20,063 nt of DNA, from NCBI GenBank assembly GCA_943704415.1, contig CALSCO010001728.1:1-20063 (forward strand). Reading direction: 5' to 3'. The DNA comes from Parvularia atlantis (Eukaryota > Opisthokonta > Rotosphaerida). A program made the position numbers and the translations under genes. A model generated the notes under the pieces. It was not told the DNA's origin. It searched no databases and saw only the letters and a program-made list of their open reading frames with translations. Of the stretch, positions 9,205-18,135 are shown in pieces (the first letter of the stretch is position 1; every line of letters begins with the position of its first letter).

Positions 9205-11377
9205 ATGTCGCAGCAGCAGGAGCCGGAGCAGCCGCAGCTGTCGCCGCAGGAGCGGCTGCAGCTGATCACGCGCAACCTGCAGGAGGTCATCGGCGAGGAC
9301 CGGCTGCTGAAGCTGCTTGAGGCGCGCGCCGTGCGGCGGCCCCACGTGGCACAGCGCTGACACGCGCCGCCGCCGCCGCACCGCACCGCACAGGCCGGCG
9401 CGCCGGTCAAGCTGTACTGGGGCACGGCATGCACGTCGTCGCCGCACATCGGCTACTTCGTGCCCATGACCAAGCTGGCCGACTTCCTGCGCGCGGGGCT
9501 GGAGGTGCGGCACGACGTGCTCGGGCTGCTGGGTGCAACCTCTCAACGTGCCGCACGCACGCCGCGCCGCACGCGCCGCCGCACGCGGGCAGGTCACGAT
9601 CCTCTTCGCCGACCTGCACGCCTTCCTCGACAACATGAAGGCGCCGTGGGAGCTGCTCAAGCACCGCACCGAGTACTATGAGGCGATCATCAAGGCGCTG
9701 CTCGAGTCGATCGGCGTCCCGCTCGACAAGGTGCCGCACGCCTTGCCGCCGCACGCCGCCGCACGCCGCTCACGCCGCCTCCCGCGCCGCAGCTGCGCTT
9801 CGTCCGCGGCACCGACTACCAGCTCAGCCGCGAGTACACGCTCGACGTCTACCGCCTGTCGTCGATCTGCACCGAGCACGACGCCAAAAAGGCCGGCGCT
9901 GAGGTCGTCAAGCAGGTCGCCTCGCCGCTCCTTGCCAGCCTGCTCTACCCGGGACTGCAGGCGTTGGACGAGGAGTACCTCGGCGTCGACGCGCAGTTTG
10001 GCGGCGTCGACCAGCGCAAGATCTTCACCTTTGCCGAGGAGTACATGCCCCGCCTCGGCTACAAGAAGCGCATCCACCTCATGAACCCGATGGTGCCCGG
10101 CCTCAGCGGTGCGCCAACGCCTCCCTTGCCCAGCCGCCCCGCTCACGGTGGGCGCGCACTCAGGGTCCAAGATGAGCTCGTCCGACCCGGACTCGAAAAT
10201 TGACCTGCTCGATGACGAGAAGGCCGTCCAGTCCAAGGTCAAGAAGGGTGCGTGCGCGTGTGGGCGCTGCCCGCCGGCGCGCGTGACGGCCGCGTGCGCG
10301 CGTAGCGTTCTGCGAGGAGGGCACCGTCGAGAACAACGGCGTGCTCGCTTTCGTCAAGTATGTGCTCTTCCCGATCGCGTCGCTGCGCGGCAAGCCCGAG
10401 TTTGTCATCAACCGCGCCGAGAAGCACGGCGGGCGCATCGTTTTCGACGACTACGAGTCGGTCGAGCAGGCCTTTGTCAAGCGCGAGGCACGCTGCGCCC
10501 GCCCGACGGCCGTGTCGCTGCTGACCGCGCGTCGGCAGTTGTACCCGCTCGACCTCAAGCTCGGCGTGACCGACGCACTCAACGCGTTCCTCGAGCCGAT
10601 TCGCGCCAAGTTCCGCGACCCCAGGTTGGTCGAGATCACGCGCAACGCCTACCCGGACAAGTTTGAGAAGCGTGCCGCCGCTGCCGCAGCAGCAGTGGCC
10701 GCAACTGGGGCGAGCAGTGCCGCGGGCAGCGCCGCGCCGGCAGCCGTGTCGAGTAAGGCCGCACTGGCAAGTGCCAAAGACGGCGCCGTGTCCATCACGC
10801 AGGTCGACATCCGGGTGCGTGGGCGACCCAGGTCTTGGTGTAGCGCACGCTGATGTCCGCCATAGGTCGGCCGCGTGCTCGAGGCCAAGCTGCACCCGGA
10901 CGCGACGTCGCTGTATGTCGAGCAAATCGACGTGGGCGAGGCCGAGCCGCGCACGGTCGTGAGCGGCCTGGTCGGCAAGGTCGAGCTGGCGGACCTGGTC
11001 AACCGCGACGTGCTCGTCGTGTGCAACCTCAAGCCAGTGGCGATGCGCGGCGTCAAGAGCTTTGCCATGGTCTTGGCCGCGTCCAACGCTGACAAGGTCG
11101 AGCTGTGCGACCCGCCCGCCGGGTCCAAGCCGGGGGACCGCGTCTTCGTCAAGGGCTTCGAGGGCACGCCCGACGAGCAGCTCAACCCGAAGAAGAAGGT
11201 GCGTGCGCCCCACACGTGCTGCGTCGCACTCACACCGGACCGCCGCAGGTCTTTGAGACAGTGTCGGAGGAGCTGACGACCGCGGCCGACCACACGGTCA
11301 CGTTCTGCGGCGTGCCGCTGCAGACGGCTAACGGCCCAGTAACGGTCAAGTCGATCGTCGGGGCAACCGTGCGCTGA
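9205..11377 (+). CDS. Cytosolic tyrosyl-tRNA synthetase with C-terminal EMAP II-like domain, nine exons
   Basis: Charges tRNA-Tyr. Exons 9205-9330, 9394-9504, 9593-9730, 9793-10108, 10164-10247, 10306-10487, 10539-10814, 10866-11198 and 11249-11377 give 564 residues (human YARS1 has 528). The class I catalytic core shows YWGT, the HIGH-type PHIGY (59-63), [63 protein letters not shown] and KMSSS (233-237). An Ala-rich linker (about 366-400) leads to an OB-fold EMAP II/Trbp111-like tRNA-binding domain (from about 405), with [16 protein letters not shown] and [14 protein letters not shown]. This fusion is best known from animals. Intron 10488-10538 starts with GC; it is a multiple of three and open, so retention would add 17 residues. 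An in-frame ATG at 9157 would add 16 residues; 9205 is preferred because the hydrophilic N-terminus starts there. Confidence 0.96.
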
Positions 11378-11397
11378 GAGAGAGAGAGAGAGAGAGA
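11376..11397. repeat. (GA)11 microsatellite at the TyrRS stop codon
   Basis: Eleven GA units, the first being the last two bases of the TGA stop of the TyrRS gene. It fills about a third of the 60-base gap to the stop of the converging KH gene. Confidence 0.9.
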
Positions 11398-11437
11398 CTT
11401 GGCACGTGCAGCGTGTGGTACAGAGGACTGGGTGGGA

Positions 11438-13009
11438 TTACTTCTGAGCGCCGCCTGCCGTGATCGCTTCAGAGACGAGGTGCCGCAGGCGCTGTTGCGC
11501 CATCTGGTTATCCTCGAACGAGCCGACGATCGAGACCGGGCAGGCCTCGTGCGGCTGCAAGCTCTCGTAGTCGCCCTGCGTGCGCGGGTCAGGCGCGGCG
11601 AGCACGCACGGGCTGTGCGGGTAGCGCACCAGGTTGATGCTGCAGTGCGACTTGTCCTCGAGGGCCGTGATCTGCTCGATTACGGCCGGCATTGCCGACA
11701 TGGGCACGTACATCTCCACGTCGAGCAACGGCGGGCTCTGCGCATCCGGTGCGACCTCGTGCTCGAGGATCTGACGCGCTCTCAGGCTTCCGCGGCAGGC
11801 GCCGGGCAGGCCGGCCGCGCACCTTGTCAAACACCATCTGCTGCGCGGCCCACTGCTGCGGCGGCAGGCCCTGGATGATCACGGGCAGGTCCTCCCATTC
11901 GGCAGGGACGTGCTCGGCTGCGACGACCGAGACCTTGGCGTTCGAGAACTGGACGATCTTGTTGATGTACAGGTTCTCGTTCGCGACCATCTCGCCCATG
12001 ATCGCCTTAGAAACAAACACGTGCACGACGTCCTCCTGCGCGCACTGTGAGCACGGCGCCCGTTGCGCGCGTCAAGGGGACGCACCCGGTTGATCTGCAG
12101 CAGCTGGCGTACGAGCTGCTCGACCTGGCGCTGGTCGTGCGCGCTGTCGCCGCGCCCGCTGCCGCGCGAGCCGGGGCTCAAGCTACGAGGTCGGTCGTGC
12201 CGCCGCCGCGCCGGCGGGCTGCGGTCGCGCTCGCCGCGCCGGTCGCCCGATGCCGTCCGCGCCGGCCGGCCGTAGCCGTGGCGGTCGTCGTCGCGGTGCT
12301 CGCGGTTGCGGCGGATCAGCTCGCGCAGGTCGGTCGGCTCGTTGCCAAAGTCTGCCCGGCTGTCATCAGACACGTGCGCTGGCCGGGCGACTGCGCACCG
12401 CGGTGCCGCGTCCGGTCGCTGCCCTGCACGGCGTGAAATACGGCCACGCACGCGTCCTTGACCTGCGCAGATGTCCCGCGCACGCACACCGTCGTCTCAA
12501 AGTTCTCGTAGTTGACGCTGAACTTGGGCGGCTCGAGCGAGACCTCGGCGCCCGCAGCCGCGACCGCCGGCGCCACGCGGCCGTCCTTGTCGACGATGCG
12601 GTCGACGGCGCTGCGCGGCACGACGCAGAAAACCTCGGGCCCGTTGGGCAGCGCGTGGAAGTGGCTCATGAGCTGCACGGCGCGGGCGCGACTGAGCGAG
12701 CGCCGACCGCCGCGGGCGTGCACGCACGTCGATCATGCGGTCGACGACGAGGCCGAGGGCGTGCGCCATGACCGTGCCGGCCGCGTACGAGATGGTGACA
12801 ATGCGCTCCTGCTCTGTGCCGCGCTTGCAGAACGCGACGTTGGTGCCGGCCTTGGCCTCGAGCGCGCGGATGTCGACGCCGCGCGACCCGATCATCTTGC
12901 CCATGATGATCTTGTTCGTGGCGATGCGCCACGGCACAAACTCGCGCGAGCCTGCCGCCGCCCGTCGTGAGCCGGCGTCCCGCAGCGATCAAGCGGCCAG
13001 CACACCCAT
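11438..13009 (-). CDS. RNA-binding protein with four KH-type domains and an Arg-rich linker, six exons
   Basis: Exons 13009-13006, 12951-12728, 12672-12399, 12351-12086, 12035-11823 and 11770-11438 give 437 residues. KH1 (about 5-76) is canonical, with MIGSRGVDI carrying GxxG (GSRG, 23-26). KH2 (82-155), KH3 (256-327) and KH4 (335-437) keep the beta and helix pattern and endings such as LPVIIQGLPPQQWAAQQ and CPVSIVGSFEDNQMAQQ, but lack a clear GxxG loop. Between KH2 and KH3 lies a linker rich in Arg, Asp and Ser-Pro (about 160-245) with RD and RSLSPGSRGSGRG pieces. It probably binds single-stranded RNA through KH1; the nearest named family is not certain. The coding start is only ATGG before the first intron, deduced because no other Met precedes KH1. 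It diverges from the RRM-YTH gene, 45 bases between starts. Confidence 0.85.
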
Positions 13010-13054
13010 GCTGGACTGCGCCTGGCTGCGTTTGCTGTCACGGAACTGCTCAGG
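13010..13054. promoter_or_regulatory. 45-bp divergent spacer between KH and RRM-YTH genes
   Basis: The two start codons face away from each other with only 45 bases between them. Transcripts must start within each other's upstream sequence, or 5' UTRs are almost absent. No core element is recognised. Confidence 0.5.
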
Positions 13055-14869
13055 ATGTCGAGCGCAACCTGGGCGGCGGCCGTGCGCGTGCGCGGCGTGC
13101 CGCCGGATCACTATGCGTGCGTGGGGGCGCCGCGCCGTTGGCTGCTGCGGTCGAGGGCCTGACGGGTCACGTGCGCAGCGAGTGGGTGCCGATCCTGCTC
13201 GTGCTCTTCTCCGACTTTGGCCAGGTCGTCCACCACGCCTACCTCCCGCCGACCCAGACTGGTGCGCGCGCTCGCGTGTACGGTGCGCGGGCCAGCTGAT
13301 GGTGGTGACGGCGCACAGTCGTGCTGTGCTACGCAACCGAGGCTGAGGCGCGCAGTGCGCTCGCCGTCCAGGCCGAGATGGTGCTCGACGGGCATCAGCT
13401 GTCCGTGGCGCCGGCGCTCGTCCGGCCCGACACGTCGCCGAGCAAGACGGCTGCGCCCGTGACTGCATCTGCACCTGCTCCTGCACCTGCACCTGTGACT
13501 GCACCTGCACCGGCTCCAGGTGTCGGGCGTGGGCGGCCTCTCAAGCCGCCAGCACCTGAGGCCGTGCGCTCCGAGGCGCCCAGATTGGAGCCTGCACGAC
13601 GACCGAGGACGGCGCCAGCACAGGCACCCGAGCCGGCAAGAGCGCCCGAGCCGGCAAGAGCGCCCGAGCCGGCAAGAGCGGCACAACCAGCTCACACAGC
13701 GAACGGCTCGGTGAAGCCGGCGGCCAAGCTGTGGCCGGCCATGCCGCGCACGAACGGCACCGGCGCGACCCTGCGCGACATCCAGGCGATGGAGGCTGAC
13801 TTGTTTGGCGACCTGACCGACGCCAACGCCGACGCGGACGACAGCGACGACGGCCGTGACGAGGGCGTCAACGACAACGACGACGACGATGACGACGACG
13901 ACGATGAGGACGCGATCCTGCGCTCGAGCGCGCCGACAAAGGCAGTAAGGCCAGCGCGCACCACCGAGGCCGGCGGGTGCGCTCACCGTACGCTCGCCGT
14001 CTGGCTCACGCGGTCACCGCGCAGATCCACGGCCGCCGCACCGCTCCGCCCGCAGCCAGGCTTCAGTGTCATGTCGCCGTTCAACCTGTCGCGCGCGACG
14101 TCGCCGGCGCCGACGCGCGCGATCGCCGCGAACGTGACGACCGGGAGCGGCAAGATGTCGGCGCGGTTCATTGGCATTGAGACGACCGAGGCACGTCCGC
14201 TGCGCCCTTTGTGCATCTGCTGATGCGCAGCTTGCGCAGGAGGAGGTCATGCGCTCAGCCCAGTCGCACGTCTTCACGACCACACGCGACGTGCTGCAAC
14301 ACGTCGACAGCATTATGAAGGCGCAGGTGCGTGTAGGTGACCGCGGCGCACAGCCAGTTGCCCGACTACCGCGCACGCGCCAGGCGCGTCTGGCCGAGAC
14401 CGAGGGCGTCAACGCGCCGCTGTACATGGTCGTGTGGGGCAAGAACACGGAGCACGCGTGCGGCCTGGCCAAGGTCAAGTCGCAAGTCGACTTTGTCGAG
14501 CGCTCGGGCCGACTCAAGGTCTCGCCGGACCAGTGGCAGGGCGAGTTTAGCGTGAGCTGGATGCAGGTGCGCTCTAGCGGGATGGCTGCGCGGACGGTTG
14601 CTGACGCGGCCGCCGCGCGCGCAGCTCAAGGACGTGCCCACGGCCGCAATCGACGCGGCGATCAAGGGCAAGGCGTCGGCGTTCGCGTCGTGGCGCTCGG
14701 GGGTGGAGCTGCCGAAGGAGGCCGGCTGGGTGCGCGCTCGCCCGTTCGTCCAAGCGCGGGTGGGCTGACCTTGACGCGCGCACGCACGCAGGCGTTGCTC
14801 CAGCTCTTCACGACGTACAAGGCGCAATCGAGCCTGCTCAACTGCGTACAGCGGATCGTGAGGCCGTGA
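13055..14869 (+). CDS. RRM and YTH domain protein, divergent m6A-reader family, eight exons
   Basis: Exons 13055-13116, 13179-13261, 13319-13976, 14025-14190, 14240-14326, 14384-14566, 14625-14729 and 14792-14869 give 473 residues. The N-terminus is an RRM-like fold (about 5-80): AAVRVRGVPPDHY, LFSDFGQVVHHAYLP, VVLCYATEAEARSAL, LDGHQLSVAPA. A long Ala/Pro-rich linker carries an APEPAR repeat and an acidic tract (about 209-247). The YTH domain runs from about 313 to 468: ARFIGIETTE, APLYMVVWGKN, CGLAKVKSQVDF, DQWQGEFSVSWMQLKDVP. YTH domains read N6-methyladenosine through three aromatic residues. Here the first is Phe335, the second is Val398 and only the third, Trp403, remains Trp, so m6A binding is doubtful. 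Intron 14191-14239 has a GC donor and only this choice keeps frame. It could act like fission yeast Mmi1, whose YTH domain binds RNA without m6A. Confidence 0.88.
13465..13517 (+). repeat. Imperfect GCACCT hexamer repeat coding Ala-Pro
   Basis: Repeated GCACCT-like hexamers inside the linker exon of the RRM-YTH gene encode an Ala-Pro-rich stretch (APAPAPAP, APAPAPG). Confidence 0.75.
13627..13680 (+). repeat. 18-bp minisatellite, three perfect copies
   Basis: The unit cccgagccggcaagagcg repeats three times without a change and keeps the reading frame, encoding APEPAR repeats in the linker of the RRM-YTH protein. Perfect identity at the DNA level points to a recent expansion. Confidence 0.92.
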
Positions 14870-14950
14870 GAGGACGAACTGAACAGTGTCATGCCAGTGG
14901 TGGGGGCGTAGACCCTACGTGAATCGCGCACCCGTTGGCACAGCGAACCC

Positions 14951-14979
14951 AATAGCCTGTATATGAACTTGAGGCTATT
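14951..14979. terminator. Perfect 8-bp inverted repeat at the 3' end of the unknown - strand gene
   Basis: AATAGCCT (14951-14958) pairs with AGGCTATT (14972-14979) around a 13-base loop. The right arm contains the TAG stop (14977-14975) of the - strand gene. It sits in the 105-base gap between two converging genes and could mark 3'-end processing. The role is a guess, and chance is possible. Confidence 0.3.
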
Positions 14980-17816
14980 CAAGAAGCACATGCAGATGCT
15001 CACCGCTTACTTTGTATGCGCAGATCACTTTGCTGCCGTCTGCGGCGCCAGAGTTGTTCAGCATCTGAACAGCCACGTTGACCGCGAGCTTGTACAGGCG
15101 CTCGTGCCACGACACGACAAAGAAGCGCTTCGTCTCGAAGTCGCGTGCCATCAACTGCGTCACATGCTGCGCCTCCGAGTCGGCTTTGACAGGCTTGAGC
15201 CCGCTGGAGAGGAGCTCATGCTGAGCCAGGCAAATGACGAGGTTTGCCCATGCAGCTGCAACAGGCTTGCTCAACAGACCGTGCTCTCGCAGGATGGCCA
15301 GCGAAAGATCGAAGGGCTTGCGATCGTCGATAAACCAGACGAGGAAACTGCTCCGCAGGCCCTCGACCGACCGCATCACGTGAATGCCCTCCCTGACTTG
15401 CAGCGCAAGGCAGCAACCCAAGGCGTGGCCGATGTCCTTCCGGTTGGGGTCGATGAGCGCAAAGTATGCAGGGTGGTGCGGCAGCGGAGGTAGGATGCGT
15501 CCCGGGGTGCGCCGCGCAGGCGTTTCGCTGACATCTTCGCGGCACGTAGAGTAGGTCATAAGAGCTCGCGAGGCGAGAGGTAGCCCGAAGACGCTTGCAT
15601 CGGCGCCGTTTTCGGCCAAACGAAGGCGCAGCAGGCACGACAGGTACGCCACCACAAAGTCGGCCACAACCGCGTCTTCCTTGAGTAGCATCGCAAATCG
15701 CTCAATGCCAGAGCTGCCCGACTCGTCGTTGATCTGGATGACAGCGACCACAGATGCTGCAGAAGCGACTTGCATAGCAGCGCCGCGTTTGGGGAACAGA
15801 TCAGCGGCCGCCCGCATCGACTTGGACGCATCCGTGCTAGGCACGTCGAGCGAGCTGATGACATCTTTCAGCGACTCAACGTTGTTCATGTAGCAGCACG
15901 CCTTGTCGATGAATTGCAAAGCAGACTGCTCCGACTGTCTCCCGAGCGCGTCGGCAATTTCAGGCAAGAAGTCAGTGATCTGGCTGTCCAGATCCGATAG
16001 TTGCACGGTGCCCGCAGGGAGGAGGCGGTCGCGTAGCATGACACCAAGAGGCAGACGAACGCCTTTTGTTGCGCCAGCTGGACTGCCTGTCTTGACGACC
16101 ACGTAGCCGTGCGTGAGCTCCTCGAAGCGATGCCAGTAGAAGGCAAGCTCGGGCCCAGACTGCGCCGTGCCGGCAGTGGCGCCAGGCTTGAGCCTGATTC
16201 CGCTCGGAACATCGACCTTCGCAAGCGTGCCGCTCCGTTGCTGATCCCACGCAATGTACTCGTCGGCCAATTCTCCGACTGGTGTGGTCCCGGTCTCCTC
16301 GTGAGCGTACTCAAACGCGAACGGAGCGACGTTGCCGACCACGACCACGGTGCGAACCAAATCGTCTGGTGGTCGCGACGGGGCGAGCAGCGGGCACGCG
16401 CTGTACACGTCGTGTGGTTCCATGCCGAGGCTGTTGGCGATCATGACAAAGATGTTGTGGACAGGTGTCTTGATCGGGTCGAAGTATGAGGCTTCAACGG
16501 CCTTCAGCAAGAAGCGAGCGAGAGGTGCGGGCAAACAGCGGTGCGTTGGTGGCCGGCTTTCGTTGAAGAGCAACGAGGGCTCCCGCGACAGCGTGATGAG
16601 GTAGTACGAGAGCAGATGCAGCATCTCGCAGTCTGGCGCGTCCGGCATGCCCCAGACGAAGGCAGTCAGCAGATCGTCGAAGACGCGGCTGAGCGCGTTG
16701 AACATGTCAACGACGTCGCCGCCCCATGAGCGGGCAGTTCAAAGTTGGCAATGTCGCTCGGATTGGCGCTACCTCGCACGTAGTACGGGCACTGGCTCCA
16801 GCCGGGGCCGCTCGCCATCGCAACCGCGTCGTACGCGACGAGCGTGAAGTCCGAGTCACTCGAAAGTGGTTGGAGGAGGCCGTGGACGTACTTTTCCTCG
16901 TGTTGTCGGTCAAAGTAGACGCGCATGCCCGGCGGCGGAGCCTTGCGCGTGACACAATTCGGCAGCGAATGCGAGATCCCATGGTCTTTGAGGAAGCTGT
17001 AGACCACATCGAGGCTCCCCCTGAGCATCGTCCGAGACTGCTCTTGGGCACGTTGCTCGCTAAGCTTTTTCCTCTGAGGAGTTGAGGACCCTTCCTTCTG
17101 CAGCTGGTCGTCAATATCGACGAGCAGCGCGTCGAACACGCGTTTTTGAAGCAAGCATCTGAAGAGGTGCAGATGGATGTCGTAGAAGCTGTTTACATTC
17201 TTGGAGAGAACAGAGACGGACAGGCCGACCGGCGTGCAGCACGACCTCGTGCATAAGTCGTTGCAGGCGCTCGCCGCACACTCGCTGGGCTTGGTACAGT
17301 TCAGCGGTCGGAGTGGGCTGATGATGTTGTCACGATCGCAACAGTAATCGTTCTCGGTCGCTGGTGCGATCGTGCGATGCAGAAAGAAGCGCTCGTCTTC
17401 ATTCAGCAGAACTTTCGACGAGCTGTTCGGGCTCATGAGGCGTGGCGTCCCGGCGGCTTGCGCATACGAGAGACCTGCAGCGGGTGTCCCAGGCAGATGT
17501 CCCCGGCCGGACGATGCTGCATTACTAGTACTTGCCGACCCAGCGGACGGCTTGCGGTTGCTCGAACGAGCAGTTTGGCTGCTCAGGTTGGCCGAGGACG
17601 ACGCAGCACTTGCTCGCTCGGCGGTCTGGTTCGGCACGGTCGGCTTGCTGCCAGAGACGGAAAGGCCACCAGCCTGAGACGACCTGTCGCTCGCGCTGAA
17701 GCAAGGTCAGTTCCTCGTCGTGTTCCAGCCGAGTGAGCTACCAGGCGCACACACCCAAGATCCTCCTCGGGAAACCAGATGTCACCGGCTGTTGGCTTCC
17801 CTCCCGGTGCACTCAT
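14975..17816 (-). CDS. Large protein of unknown function, intron-poor and less GC-rich than its neighbours
   Basis: A coding exon 17816-17755 (MSAPGGKPTAGDIWFPEEDL) splices over a 71-nt intron with a host-like gtgtgtgcg donor and a ctgac element to a long exon starting at 17683. That frame stays open to 16666. A second frame, open from 16738 to the TAG at 14975, carries about 590 more residues. Together they make about 920 residues. After a Ser/Ala-rich head comes a Cys-rich patch (about 17390-17230, nine Cys in some 40 residues, possibly metal-binding), then mostly helical sequence such as HLLSYYLITLSREP and AAAWANLVICLAQHELL. I recognise no family. Codons are much less G/C-biased than in all neighbours, and exons of 0.9 and 1.7 kb contrast with the usual 60 to 600. 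I could not place a convincing intron between the two frames, so a missed intron, an assembly error or a decaying gene are all possible. Confidence 0.6.
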
Positions 17817-18135
17817 CTGCGTGCGCCTGTCAGTAAGTGCAGCTGATCGTGCGTGAGACACACCTGTGCTGCTGTGCAGCTGCGCCTCGTCAGTTGCGGA
17901 CTCAGCTGTTGACGAAGTGTCGATGACCGGGATGTATGTGCACCGTTCGGTGAACCGGCGTGGTTGTGCGAGCCTGCAGGGACGGGCGGTGCCGCTCACG
18001 AAGCGGCACAAGGGTGGCTACCACGTTTGAAGCACTGCGTGTGGCGATACAGCACGGGAGGCGCGACGCGACGTCTGCCTCGAGGGGCACGTATTTGTCA
18101 CCAAACACGTTCTCACTTGCCATTGGCTCGAGGTC
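17817..18135. promoter_or_regulatory. Divergent region between unknown gene and acid phosphatase; possible extra 5' exons
   Basis: About 319 bases separate ATG 17816 (-) from ATG 18136 (+). On the - strand a 73-codon frame starts at 18123 (MASENVFGDKYVPLEADVAS...) and another open stretch covers 17820-17960, both coding-like. They may be 5' exons of the unknown gene, which would leave only 12 bases between the two genes. The 47-nt segment 17863-17817 has a gtgtgt start, ctgac and cag end, but removing it does not keep the frame of the upstream stretch, so it may be an intron in the 5' UTR. Confidence 0.35.

Noticed and set aside
13111-13986. 291-codon frame on the - strand with Leu-Gly-Arg-Ser-Cys repeats
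   Set aside because: It is the complement of the minisatellite and acidic tract of the RRM-YTH linker exon.
14735-14791. 32-nt intron in the RRM-YTH gene from a gtgggc donor
   Set aside because: A 62-nt intron from the gtgcgc donor at 14730 also keeps frame and fits the usual size and donor.
14975-17816. Viral relic or mobile element as source of the unknown gene
   Set aside because: No reverse transcriptase, integrase, transposase or capsid motif, no terminal repeats and no target duplication could be seen; only the composition is unusual.
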